A stretch of DNA of 64,000 nt, taken from assembly GCA_003130835.1 (NCBI GenBank), contig QEXX01000048.1, positions 1 through 64,000 of the forward strand. Reading direction: 5' to 3'. Below the pieces are notes generated by a model, which worked only from the letters and a program-made list of their open reading frames with translations, did not search any database and was not told the DNA's origin. Both the position numbers and the translations under genes were made by a program. The DNA comes from Anaerolineae bacterium. GTDB taxonomy: Bacteria > Chloroflexota > Anaerolineae > Anaerolineales > UBA4823. This document shows, piece after piece, positions 45,535 to 56,552 of the stretch (position 1 is the stretch's first letter; the number at the start of each line of letters is the position of its first letter).

Positions 45535-47250
45535 ATGGTGATACAAATTTTGCCTCCAGAGGTTGCGTCTCAAATTGCGGCTGGCGAGGTAGTGGAACGT
45601 CCTGCCTCGGTGGTTAAGGAATTGGTCGAAAATGCCCTGGACGCATCAGCAACCCAAATTACCGTTCGCTGCCTTTCAGCCGGCAAGAAACTCATTGAAG
45701 TCTCGGATGATGGGGATGGGATGACGGTCGAAGATCTACCATTAGCGGTTCAGCGTCATGCAACCAGCAAGATTCGGTGTGCACAAGACCTTTGGCGCAT
45801 CCGCACGCTTGGCTTTCGCGGGGAGGCTTTAGCATCAATTGCATCCGTTGCCCGCCTAACGATTAAGACGCGCGCCCGACAGGCAGAAGTGGGTTACCAA
45901 TTGGCTGTTGACGGGGGAGCACCGGCAACCCTTCAAGCCATTGGCATTCCGCATGGGACGACAGTGCAGGTTGAAGATTTGTTCTTTAATGTCCCAGCCA
46001 GGTTGAAATTTCTCAAAAGTGAGCTAACCGAGCGCAATCGCATCGAATCGGTCGTGATTGATTATGCCTTAGCTTTTTCACATGTTCGATTTCAACTTTG
46101 GCAAGAAAACCGCTTAAGTTTTACGAGTAGCGGCAACGGCGAGCGACGTGAAATTTTGGCGAACAACCTCGGTGTAGAAGACGCGCAGCAATTAATTGAG
46201 GTCGATTACGAGGAGTCGGATTTGCGTCTTTTGGGATTAATTAGCCCACCGGGACTGACTCGTTCTAATCGGCGCGAAATTCACCTTTATGTCAATCATC
46301 GCCCAGTTCAAGATAGCATGTTGACTTCTGCGGTTTTGCAGGCGTATCACACGCTGATCATGGTGGGACGCTTCCCATTGGTTTGGCTTTTCATCGAGAT
46401 TCAACCGGAGAAGGTAGATGTCAATGTGCATCCTGCCAAAGCGGAAGTGCGCTTTGTTGACCCTAACCGGGTATTTAGTGCTCTACAACATGCTATACGC
46501 CGCTCTTTGATCGCTGGGACAAGGCTCATGGCGATACCCACTCCAGCGGTTTGGCAGCCTCCTTTTGATGAGATTCAATCCCCCCGCGCAGTTGTTCAAC
46601 CTGAAGCGATTCCTCAATCCCCATCGGAGACACCCCAAGCGGTGGGGTTGCCTAAATTTGAGCCAAGGGTGCCTCTCTTAAGGTGGATTGGACAAGTGGC
46701 AAACACCTATATCATTGCCGAAGGGCCGGATGGCTTATACTTAATTGATCAACATGCTGCCCATGAACGTGTGCTGTTCGAGAGATTTCTGCGCCAGTCC
46801 CAAACGTCAATACCTTCTCAAAAACTTCTCCATCCCGGTCTGATCACCCTGAGTTCGACCCAAGCTCGGTTGCTTGAAGAACAAATTCCCATCCTCAACC
46901 GCCTCGGCTTTGAGATTGTGCCTTTTGGTGTGAACACTTATCAAGTTCGGGCATTGCCGACGGTTTTTTCCGGCGTGGACGGAGAGGTTGCGGTGCGGGC
47001 TACAATCGATGAGTTTGAGGAAAATGAAGAACCCTTGCAGCGGGAAACCGAGAAGCGCTTAATAGCTAGAATTTGCAAACGGGTTGCCGTCAAAGCCGGG
47101 CAGAGCCTTTCGCCTGACGAACAAAAAGCCCTTTTGCAAGAATTGGAAAACTGTCAATCGCCCCGTACCTGTCCACATGGACGTCCAACCATGATTCATC
47201 TTTCCGTGGACTTATTAGAACGGCAGTTTGGGCGGCGGGGTGCCATCTAG
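45535..47250 (+). CDS. mutL: DNA mismatch repair protein MutL
   Basis: IAAGEVVERPASVVKELVENALDA, DDGDGM, HATSKI, GFRGEALASIASV. Confidence 0.96.
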   Translation: MVIQILPPEVASQIAAGEVVERPASVVKELVENALDASATQITVRCLSAGKKLIEVSDDGDGMTVEDLPLAVQRHATSKIRCAQDLWRIRTLGFRGEALASIASVARLTIKTRARQAEVGYQLAVDGGAPATLQAIGIPHGTTVQVEDLFFNVPARLKFLKSELTERNRIESVVIDYALAFSHVRFQLWQENRLSFTSSGNGERREILANNLGVEDAQQLIEVDYEESDLRLLGLISPPGLTRSNRREIHLYVNHRPVQDSMLTSAVLQAYHTLIMVGRFPLVWLFIEIQPEKVDVNVHPAKAEVRFVDPNRVFSALQHAIRRSLIAGTRLMAIPTPAVWQPPFDEIQSPRAVVQPEAIPQSPSETPQAVGLPKFEPRVPLLRWIGQVANTYIIAEGPDGLYLIDQHAAHERVLFERFLRQSQTSIPSQKLLHPGLITLSSTQARLLEEQIPILNRLGFEIVPFGVNTYQVRALPTVFSGVDGEVAVRATIDEFEENEEPLQRETEKRLIARICKRVAVKAGQSLSPDEQKALLQELENCQSPRTCPHGRPTMIHLSVDLLERQFGRRGAI

Positions 47251-47268
47251 GGTGAGCTATTACTTAGC

Positions 47269-48048
47269 TTAGGGTTGGTGAAGAATTTCAGCGACAATTT
47301 GGGGTAAGATCACAGCCACATCTTCTGAAAAAACGACGTCTGCGCGCACATCTAGGTAAGTGGGGGTATGGTTGATGATAATTAGATGCGCCCCGCGCTC
47401 AACGGCTTCCATCGGTAAGCGAGCAACCGGTAAAACCTCTAGAGATGAGCCAGCTACGATCATCAAATCGCAATGACGGCAGGCCTTTTGTGCCTGAAGC
47501 CAGGGTTGATGAGGCATTTGCTCGCCGAAGAGGATGACATCTGGCTTTAGAATGCCACGACAGTTGGGGCAACGAGGGAGGATGCCTTGTTCTAAGAACG
47601 GCGGGATATAGGGGTGGGAGGAGACTTTGGTGAAACACGCCACACATGTCATGGTTTCAAAGCTGCCGTGCACTTCCAGAACATTTTTGCTGCCCGCTTT
47701 CTGATGCAATCCATCGATGTTTTGAGTTACAATGGTATGGACATACCCCATCTGTTGCAGTTGATGAACAGCAAGATGAGCCGCATTTGGCTCAGCAGTT
47801 AGGACTTTGAGGGCTAAGGGCCGCAACCATTCAAAAAAACGCACAGGGTCATACCGAAAAGCCAGCGCAGAAGCGACTTCAATTGGTTCGATGGTTGACC
47901 AAAGCCCTGTCTGCGGAGAACGAAAGTCTGGAATGCCGGAGGGCGTTGAGATCCCTGCTCCACTCAAGACCACCCCTCGTTTGCTTTTGCGCACAATCTC
48001 TGCCGCACTTTGAATGGAGTTGGGGATTGGATGGGTAGAGCGAGACAT
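47269..48048 (-). CDS. Sir2-family NAD-dependent protein deacylase
   Basis: VVLSGAGISTPSGIPDFRS, TQNIDGLHQKAG, CVAC/CPNC zinc ligands. Confidence 0.93.
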   Translation of the reverse strand: MSRSTHPIPNSIQSAAEIVRKSKRGVVLSGAGISTPSGIPDFRSPQTGLWSTIEPIEVASALAFRYDPVRFFEWLRPLALKVLTAEPNAAHLAVHQLQQMGYVHTIVTQNIDGLHQKAGSKNVLEVHGSFETMTCVACFTKVSSHPYIPPFLEQGILPRCPNCRGILKPDVILFGEQMPHQPWLQAQKACRHCDLMIVAGSSLEVLPVARLPMEAVERGAHLIIINHTPTYLDVRADVVFSEDVAVILPQIVAEILHQP

Positions 48049-48052
48049 GGAT

Positions 48053-49210
<1,158 letters not shown>

Positions 49211-49325
49211 GAGGTTTTTCTCCTGAGAAGTAGCTCGGTCATTGGGATGCTCCGAGTGAGCGATTGATCAATGCGTCATGCGACGATCCGAATCCTATAT
49301 AATCAAATTATAATCTTTTCTGAAA

Positions 49326-50780
49326 ATGTTCGCAGTTGTACCAAGAGTTTTACAAGAAAGATGCCAGTTGCAACCCAAAGATCTCCTCGTGGTGGGTGTC
49401 TCTGGTGGCCCAGACAGCTTGGCATTAATGCGGCTTCTCCATCAATTGGATTGGAAGTTGATGATTGCTCACGTAAACCATCAACTACGCCGAACCGCTG
49501 ACCAGGAAGAAGAAGGGGTCCACCGCTGGGCAGAAGCGATTGGCGTTCCATGCATCTCTCGAAAAATTGATGTGGCTGACTATGCCCGAAAGCATTCGTT
49601 GACGATCGAAGAAGCGGCACGCATTTGCCGCTATCGTTTTCTTTTTGAGGTGGCAGAGGAAAGGCAAGCCAAAGCTGTTTTGGTTGCCCACACTGCAGAT
49701 GATCAAGTCGAAACTTTCCTGATGCACTTATTGCGAGGCTCCGGGGGGCAGGGATTGAGCGGCATGAAAGTCTATTCGCTTCCAAACCCATGGAGCCAGA
49801 CCCTTCCGTTAGTGCGCCCACTGTTATCGGTATGGCGTTCTCAGATCGTAGCTTACCTAGCAGAAATTGGCATTGAGCCGTTTATCGATGAGTCCAATTT
49901 CGATCTGACCTATACGCGCAATCGAATTCGAAACAGCCTGCTGCCCTTCCTTGAAACGTATAATCCAGCGATCCGCAAATTGCTTTGGCAAACTGCTCAA
50001 TTGCTGAGCGATGAAGAGGAAGTTCTGCGGGCAGTGGAAGATACAGCGTGGCAAGAGACGCTAACCTTTTCCAATTCTGAGTTGGTGGGATTTAATTTGG
50101 AGAGGTTCCGGGGGCTGCCACAGGCGCTTCGCAGGCGGTTGATTCGGCGTGCCTATCAAACCCTGTACCCCGGTTTGCCCTTGTTGGAATTTGTGCAAAT
50201 TGAGGCTATTGTCAATGTTTTTCTCGACCGCAAGCGTACACATCGGAAGATTGGTGGATTTTTGTCCTGTATCAACGATGGAAACCAAGCTTATCTTCTG
50301 AAAGAAGGAGCAATACCACCGCATCCGCAATACCCTCAAATGACCAACCAAGCGCGGCTGGACTTGCCGAATCACGGTACTCTACATCTCGATGACCATT
50401 GGGTTCTCCAAGTCGAACTGGTGGCGGAAGAACCTTTCTCCCGCATGCGCAAAGCTGTGGTTGATGCCTTTGAAGCTTGGTTGGATTTTGAAGTGTGCAA
50501 AAATGGGATCTTCGTTCGCGTACCGCAGCCAGGCGACCGATTTGCTCCTCTTGCCATGAGCGGCCACACTGCCAAACTCTCGGATATTTTCATCAATCGC
50601 AGAATTCCGGCTTGGCTGCGCAAAGCGTATCCGCTGGTATGTAATGAAACGCAAATCCTGTGGGTGCCGGGTTATACCATCAGTCATTCAGCGCGATTGA
50701 CCCCCCAAAGCTGCGCAGCCGTCCATCTCAAGCTGTTTCGAGTGCAGGAGGGGGTGGACGATCTAACGGTTGAGAAGTGA
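49326..50780 (+). CDS. tilS: tRNA(Ile)-lysidine synthase
   Basis: VVGVSGGPDSLALMRLLHQL PP-loop; HVNHQLR; AHTADDQVETFLMHLLRG. Confidence 0.94.
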   Translation: MFAVVPRVLQERCQLQPKDLLVVGVSGGPDSLALMRLLHQLDWKLMIAHVNHQLRRTADQEEEGVHRWAEAIGVPCISRKIDVADYARKHSLTIEEAARICRYRFLFEVAEERQAKAVLVAHTADDQVETFLMHLLRGSGGQGLSGMKVYSLPNPWSQTLPLVRPLLSVWRSQIVAYLAEIGIEPFIDESNFDLTYTRNRIRNSLLPFLETYNPAIRKLLWQTAQLLSDEEEVLRAVEDTAWQETLTFSNSELVGFNLERFRGLPQALRRRLIRRAYQTLYPGLPLLEFVQIEAIVNVFLDRKRTHRKIGGFLSCINDGNQAYLLKEGAIPPHPQYPQMTNQARLDLPNHGTLHLDDHWVLQVELVAEEPFSRMRKAVVDAFEAWLDFEVCKNGIFVRVPQPGDRFAPLAMSGHTAKLSDIFINRRIPAWLRKAYPLVCNETQILWVPGYTISHSARLTPQSCAAVHLKLFRVQEGVDDLTVEK

Positions 50781-51662
50781 CTCGGCCAATTGGTCCAGTT
50801 TCATCCCGATTTCTCGCCATTGGACTTTAGAGAGACCTAATTTTTGCCGGATGGCATTTTTTTCCATCCCGCTCTGTAGGTCAAGCAAGGCACAGGTCCA
50901 TCGACACATATCGAAGGAAATGTGTTTTTCCAAACCAGCTTCTTGGGAGAGATCTTCCAGCAAATATTCAAGGCGGCGTTGGGACCAAGGGAAAACGCGA
51001 TCGTAGATGTTATATTGATGACGGTATTCTTCAAAACCCTCCAACCAATCTTTAGGTAGGGAAATTTTTCTCTCTTTATAGCGGTACTGAGGATTCGGGT
51101 AGCGAACAAATAAATATGGGTTAGAGGGGTCTAGGTCGAGGTGGTTTAAGTTCAGGGCGAGGCATTCGGTTTTCTTGATGCCGCTGGAGATAAGCAAATA
51201 AAACAAGGCGAAATAGCGCGCATCGGGCTTTTTCGCCCGGCGGTGCTTCTGGCACACTTCCATGACAAGGTCAACTTCTTGCGGAGTCAAAACGACCGGC
51301 AGGGGACTGAGGACCGAGTGTTGGACGAGCTTTTCAGCTGGGTTCATGGGCAAGACCGCATGTTGGTGAAGCCAGCGGAAGAATGACTTGAGCGAGGTAA
51401 TGCGACGCGCAAGCGTTTTGGGGCTACAAGGAACGCCGCGCCCTTTTTGAAGCCAATTGAGAAAGTGATTCAGGTCGGCTGTAGTGATGCTGCCGAGAGT
51501 GCGGGTTGGGGATAAGAAAGCTGCAAGCAATTCCAAATCGTGAACAAAGGCTTTGACAGTGTGAACGGAGTTTCCTTGATCGGCGAGATAAAGTTTCCAT
51601 CCTTGGATAGCCGGGGGGAGCGTGGATTGAGCCGTAAGGTGAGCAGAAGTTGAGTCGGACAC
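50763..51662 (-). CDS. Tyrosine-recombinase-fold protein, active-site residues apparently degenerate
   Basis: N-terminal SAM-like domain NSVHTVKAFVHDLELLAAFL...LARRITSLKSFFRWLHQHAVLPMNPAEKL; C-terminal SSGIKKTECLAL, FDMCRWTCALL, LGLSKVQWREIGMKLDQL. Confidence 0.8.
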   Translation of the reverse strand: MSDSTSAHLTAQSTLPPAIQGWKLYLADQGNSVHTVKAFVHDLELLAAFLSPTRTLGSITTADLNHFLNWLQKGRGVPCSPKTLARRITSLKSFFRWLHQHAVLPMNPAEKLVQHSVLSPLPVVLTPQEVDLVMEVCQKHRRAKKPDARYFALFYLLISSGIKKTECLALNLNHLDLDPSNPYLFVRYPNPQYRYKERKISLPKDWLEGFEEYRHQYNIYDRVFPWSQRRLEYLLEDLSQEAGLEKHISFDMCRWTCALLDLQSGMEKNAIRQKLGLSKVQWREIGMKLDQLAESLLNR

Positions 51663-51835
51663 TACTTAAACCTCCAAATTTCGTATAGCCGTTCAAACCT
51701 TAGTGTAACATGCCTTAGGCAAGCTGTCAACCTGCAAAAAATTTGTGTGTTTGACCATCGTTTCCCTTTGACATTTACGCATTTTCGGGTAGGATTGAGA
51801 TAATTTCCAAATCTTATCCACTTTGTGAGGGATGT

Positions 51836-52999
51836 ATGAACTTTGTTTTTCTTTCTCCTCATTTTCCACCCAACTATTATCTGTTTTGCGTTCACTTGCG
51901 TCGCTTTGGGGCGACAGTATTGGGGCTTGCGGATGAGCCTTATGAATACCTCAGACCTGAGTTGCGCGAGGCGCTGCAGGAATATTATCGTGTCTATGAT
52001 CTTCACGACTACGATGCCTTGGTGCGGGCTTTGGGATACTTTACCCATCGCTACGGTAAAATCCATGGTATCGACTCCCACAATGAATATTGGTTAGAGA
52101 CAGAAGCGAAATTGCGGACGGATTTCAACATTCCCGGCTTAGACCTCAAACAAATTAGCAAAGTCAAAAAGAAATCGGAGATGAAAAAACAATTTCGCAA
52201 AGCGGGGGTTGCGGTGGCGCGCGGCAAGGTGGTCTCAAGTTTCCAGCAGGCACGTCAATTTATAGCCGAGGTGGGCTATCCGGTCGTTGCCAAGCCAGAT
52301 ATTGGGGTAGGAGCTGCGAAGACCTATAAAATCAACAACGAAGCGGATTTAGAGTTTTTCTGGCGGGACAAACTGCCGACGCCTTATCTCCTAGAAGAAT
52401 TTGTAAGTGGGCAAATTTTCACCTTTGACGGTTTGGTTGATCAGGATGGTCAAATTGTATTTTACACTTCCCATTACTATAGCCAAGGAATAATGGAAAC
52501 CGTCAATGAAGACCGCGATGTCTATTATGTCTCTTTGCGGCAAATCCCTGCCGATTTAGAGATGGCAGGCAGAGCGATTGTGCGAGTTTACCAGCTAAGA
52601 GCTCGCTTTTTCCACTTTGAATTTTTTCGTACCCCGCAAGGAAAGCTAATTGCCTTAGAAGTCAACATGAGACCTCCCGGTGGCCTCACAACCGATATGT
52701 TTAACTACGCCAATGACACGGATGTCTATCAAGAATGGGCTAACATCATCGTAAACAATCGTTTTGAAGGCCGTAATGATCGTCCCTATCACTGCGCCTA
52801 TGTCGGTCGCAAGAATAACAAAGTCTATCGTCATTCTCACCAAGATATCCTGCGAGAGTTAGGACAAGCGGTAGTGCACCATGAAGCCATTAGTGGCATT
52901 TTCAGTGCAGCGCTGGGTAACTATGGCTACCTTATTCGCTCGCCCAGCTTGGAAGAAATTGAGCGCATGGCTGCTTATATTCAAGAAAAGGAGGCTTAG
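51836..52999 (+). CDS. ATP-grasp domain carboxylate-amine ligase-like protein
   Basis: GYPVVAKPDIGVGAAKTYKINNEADLE, PYLLEEFVSGQIFTFDGLVDQDG, LIALEVNMRPPGG. Confidence 0.85.
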   Translation: MNFVFLSPHFPPNYYLFCVHLRRFGATVLGLADEPYEYLRPELREALQEYYRVYDLHDYDALVRALGYFTHRYGKIHGIDSHNEYWLETEAKLRTDFNIPGLDLKQISKVKKKSEMKKQFRKAGVAVARGKVVSSFQQARQFIAEVGYPVVAKPDIGVGAAKTYKINNEADLEFFWRDKLPTPYLLEEFVSGQIFTFDGLVDQDGQIVFYTSHYYSQGIMETVNEDRDVYYVSLRQIPADLEMAGRAIVRVYQLRARFFHFEFFRTPQGKLIALEVNMRPPGGLTTDMFNYANDTDVYQEWANIIVNNRFEGRNDRPYHCAYVGRKNNKVYRHSHQDILRELGQAVVHHEAISGIFSAALGNYGYLIRSPSLEEIERMAAYIQEKEA

Positions 53000-53004
53000 G
53001 CACC

Positions 53005-53745
53005 ATGCAGGTCGAATATCATCACTGGTACAGTCCCTCATTGCACCAGGAGATGGAACTCAAGGTCTATGGATGGTATGGAAAACCGGTGCTTGTCTTT
53101 CCAGCTCAGGAAGGTCGTTTTTTTGACTTTGAAAATTTCGGAATGATTGAGGCTATCGCCAATTTTATCGAAAGCGGCAAAATCAAGGTTTTCACTGTGG
53201 ATAGTATTGACCGTCAGAGTTGGGCAAATTGGCAAGTTCATCCGGCTGATCGAGCTAGTCGACATGAGGACTACGATCGTTACATTATCGAAGAAGTTGT
53301 TCCGTTTATAAATCAGCATTGCGGAAACGCTCAGCAGGGTATCCTGACAACGGGATGCAGTATGGGCGGTTATCACGCAGCCAACTTTTTCTTTCGACAT
53401 CCCGATTGCTTTGATGCTTTGATTTGCCTTAGCGGTTTATTTCAATTAGGGATGTTTGTGGGGGACTATATGGATCAAACCATTTATTACAACAGCCCGT
53501 TAATTTATTTGCCCAATCTGCAAGACCCGTGGTACCTCGAACGTTATCGGAAGAGCCAAATTATTATCTGTTGTGGACAAGGGGCATGGGAGGATGCCAT
53601 GCAAGCCGACGCTCGCGCAATGAAAGCCATTTTGGACTCGAAAGGTATCCCGGCTTGGGTTGATTTTTGGGGCTATGATGTGAACCACGATTGGCCTTGG
53701 TGGAGAAAACAATTGCCCTATTTTTTGGAACGGATGGATTTATGA
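53005..53745 (+). CDS. Putative esterase, alpha/beta hydrolase (esterase D-like)
   Basis: TTGCSMGGYHAANFFFRHPDCFDALICLSG (GxSxG), Asp/His downstream NHDWPWW. Confidence 0.85.
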   Translation: MQVEYHHWYSPSLHQEMELKVYGWYGKPVLVFPAQEGRFFDFENFGMIEAIANFIESGKIKVFTVDSIDRQSWANWQVHPADRASRHEDYDRYIIEEVVPFINQHCGNAQQGILTTGCSMGGYHAANFFFRHPDCFDALICLSGLFQLGMFVGDYMDQTIYYNSPLIYLPNLQDPWYLERYRKSQIIICCGQGAWEDAMQADARAMKAILDSKGIPAWVDFWGYDVNHDWPWWRKQLPYFLERMDL

Positions 53746-53767
53746 GCCAATTGCCATCCGTCGCGGC

Positions 53768-54319
53768 TTAGAATCCTAAGTCTTTTGCCACTCGGCGCAT
53801 GGCAAGAATGACATTACCGACATGCTCCCAAAGGTCAATGCCTAATTCTTGGGCACCTTTCTCGATTTCCTGACGGTTAGCACCGGCCGCAAAAGCCTTA
53901 TCCTTCCACTTTTTCTTAACCGAGGAGACTTCCAGATCGTCTAGGGATCGAGAGGGACGCACAAGTGCGACCGCAATAACGAGACCAGTAATCTCGTCAC
54001 AGGCGTAGAGGGTCTTCTCCATTAGGGTTTCTCTTGGAACTCCAGTATGATCGGCATGGCTTAGAATTGCGCGCACAATTTCTTCCGGCACACCTTTTTC
54101 ACGCAGGATGGGCGCTCCATCCTGGGGATGAGATTCAAGCGTGGGATGGATCTCGTAGTCGAAATCATGCAGGAGACCGACAACCCCCCATTTCTCTGGA
54201 TCTTCGCCGAATTTTTCAGCGTAATAGCGCATGGCGGCCTCAACAGCTAACATGTGACGGATGAGATTCTCGTTTTTGACATACTCATGGAGGATATCTA
54301 AAGCCTGTTGTCGATTCAT
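53768..54319 (-). CDS. HD-domain phosphohydrolase
   Basis: HMLAVEAAMRYYAEKF, GLLHDFDYEIHPTLESHPQDG, ILSHADH. Confidence 0.88.
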   Translation of the reverse strand: MNRQQALDILHEYVKNENLIRHMLAVEAAMRYYAEKFGEDPEKWGVVGLLHDFDYEIHPTLESHPQDGAPILREKGVPEEIVRAILSHADHTGVPRETLMEKTLYACDEITGLVIAVALVRPSRSLDDLEVSSVKKKWKDKAFAAGANRQEIEKGAQELGIDLWEHVGNVILAMRRVAKDLGF

Positions 54320-54975
54320 GGGGTTTTCTCCGGAAAAATGGGTTCAGGTTTTCCCAGCACGGGCAGTGGGCGGTGGACGTGAATTTCCCAAAAAGCGTTT
54401 AGTGTAGCAAAGAGTTCCCTCATCTGCCAAAACCAGATCGCTCTGCGACGATAGGGATGCCAATCGGCTGCAACCCCTGTGGCTTTTAAGCCGAGCATTG
54501 AGCAGGTGTAGATCGCTCGCGGCAGGTGAAAGCGTTGCGTGACGAGAATAACCTCTCGGAGTCCGAAGATGGCTTTTGCCCGGTAGCAGGTGTCATAAGT
54601 GCTGCGGCCGGCAAAATCGAGCACAATATCCTGGTCAGGTATGCCCAACGACCAAGCGTATTCTCGCATTGCTTGGGGTTCATTGTAATCGATAAAACGA
54701 TTATCACCGCTCATTAAGAGCTTGCTTATTTTGCCGCTGGAGTAAAGTTTTGCTCCCATTGAAACCCGATCTCGCAATACAAGCGTGGGTTGCCCGTCGC
54801 GGCGCAGTCCAGCTCCAAAGACAATTGCAACCGGAGCTGGTGGGACTTGTTCCGGGGTAAAGATTCTCGGCCGAGAAAATACTTCGGTAATAACCCTCAA
54901 CAAGATAAGTAGACCGATAAAAATGATGGGGATGCCGATCAAGAGAACCGTGATCATGGACTTTTTCGAGCGCAC
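54316..54975 (-). CDS. SanA/YdcF-like DUF218 membrane protein
   Basis: IVFGAGLRRDGQPTLVLRDRVSMGAKLYSSGKISKLLMSGDNR, TYDTCYRAKAIFG, LVTQRFHLPRAIYTC. Confidence 0.88.
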   Translation of the reverse strand: MRSKKSMITVLLIGIPIIFIGLLILLRVITEVFSRPRIFTPEQVPPAPVAIVFGAGLRRDGQPTLVLRDRVSMGAKLYSSGKISKLLMSGDNRFIDYNEPQAMREYAWSLGIPDQDIVLDFAGRSTYDTCYRAKAIFGLREVILVTQRFHLPRAIYTCSMLGLKATGVAADWHPYRRRAIWFWQMRELFATLNAFWEIHVHRPLPVLGKPEPIFPEKTP

Positions 54976-55039
54976 TGCGAAATTTTACCATGCAAAGGGG
55001 GTTGCAAACCGAACCACGAACGGTTACAATCCACTCATT

Positions 55040-56413
55040 ATGGAAAATGATAAGGTATATCAACAGACATTAGACTACCTCTATTCCTTTGTGGATTACA
55101 GCTTAACCAAAGCGGATCGCTTAGCACAGGCAAATTTTAATCTCTCGCGCATGGTTGAACTGATGCACCTTTTGGGCGATCCCCACAAAGCTTATCCTTT
55201 GATTCATGTTGCCGGAACGAAAGGCAAGGGGTCAGTTACGGCTATGTGTAGCTCGATCCTGCAAGCTGCCGGGTACCGAACCGGTATGTACACTTCCCCC
55301 CACCTCGAAGATTACGCAGAACGCATTCAGGTCAATGGCAAGCCGATCCCTCATTCCGTTCTGGTTGAATTGGTGGAGAGGATTAAACCGCATATTGAAA
55401 CGATAGCAAACCTGACCACCTTTGAAATAACCACTGCACTGGCTTTTCTATACTTCAAGGAGGTGGGCGTTGATGCAGCTGTGATTGAAGTGGGATTAGG
55501 GGGGCGCTTGGATGCGACCAATATCGTTTCACCGGCCGTTTCGGTCATTACTTCGATTTCCTATGATCATACCCAAGTTTTAGGCAAGACTTTGACAGCC
55601 ATCGCCACCGAAAAATGTGGGATTATCAAACCCGCTGTTCCAGTGGTTAGCGCACCCCAAGAGGCAGAGCCTATGGCGGTGATCGAACAGATTGCTGAAG
55701 CAAGAAATGCCCCATTGAAAGTGGTTGGGAGACATCTATTTGCTCATTCCATCAGCCGATCTCTTAATCAGCAAGTCGTTGAATTTTCTTTTCCAAGCGA
55801 GGCAAGCCTGGCAAACCACCAAAAGACTCAAGAAAAGTTTCAATTTGTCCTACCGCTCTTAGGGGATCATCAAGTAGAAAACGCCGCAGTGGCTTATTTA
55901 GCTATCGATTGCTTTCGACAGAAAGCTTTACGGATTGACGATGCTCAAATCCGTGAAGGTTACTTGAGAGCCTTCTGGCCTGGTCGATTTGAAATCCTTA
56001 AGCAAAACCCCGCTATGATTCTGGATTGTGCTCACAATCGGGAGTCCTGTCATCAGTTGGTCTTAACCCTAGATACCTACTTCCCTCAAAAAAAAGTCCT
56101 ATTGATTTTTGGTGCTTCCGAAGATAAAGATATTGATGGGATGTTCGATGAACTCCTGCCTCGGGTTGATCAGACAATCTTTGTCAAGTCCTTTCACCCC
56201 AGGGCTATTTCGCCTTATCTTCTGTTAGAAAAAGCGAAACAGTTAGGGACTGCGGCTCTAGTGATTGAAAATATATCGGAGGCTTTAACCCACGCCCTGA
56301 GTCATGTTTCTGAAGAACAGGTGATCTTAGTAACAGGTTCGATTTTTGTCGTAGCGGAAGCACGCCATGCTTGGCAAACGCATCTGCGTTCCACGGTTAT
56401 AAATCCTGAGTAG
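55040..56413 (+). CDS. folC: Folylpolyglutamate/dihydrofolate synthase
   Basis: HVAGTKGKGSVTAMCSSILQAAGYRTGMYTSPHLEDYAERIQVNG; VEVGLGGRLDATNIV. Start at MENDKVYQ. Confidence 0.94.
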   Translation: MENDKVYQQTLDYLYSFVDYSLTKADRLAQANFNLSRMVELMHLLGDPHKAYPLIHVAGTKGKGSVTAMCSSILQAAGYRTGMYTSPHLEDYAERIQVNGKPIPHSVLVELVERIKPHIETIANLTTFEITTALAFLYFKEVGVDAAVIEVGLGGRLDATNIVSPAVSVITSISYDHTQVLGKTLTAIATEKCGIIKPAVPVVSAPQEAEPMAVIEQIAEARNAPLKVVGRHLFAHSISRSLNQQVVEFSFPSEASLANHQKTQEKFQFVLPLLGDHQVENAAVAYLAIDCFRQKALRIDDAQIREGYLRAFWPGRFEILKQNPAMILDCAHNRESCHQLVLTLDTYFPQKKVLLIFGASEDKDIDGMFDELLPRVDQTIFVKSFHPRAISPYLLLEKAKQLGTAALVIENISEALTHALSHVSEEQVILVTGSIFVVAEARHAWQTHLRSTVINPE

Positions 56414-56552
56414 CTGAAGTAGGGTAGAATTTATAAAAACATGTCTTTGCGAAAAGAGCAGCTCAGTGAAAATTTATGCGGGCTATGCCCAGGTCTGATT
56501 GACTTGAGCTATCACCAGATCAAGTCTGTTATATGTGAAGGGATCAATGTGA

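Noticed and set aside
50763-51662. Recent integron or prophage integrase marking a genomic island
   Set aside because: Catalytic residues look lost, flanks are housekeeping genes (tilS), and no att repeats, tRNA or phage genes were seen.
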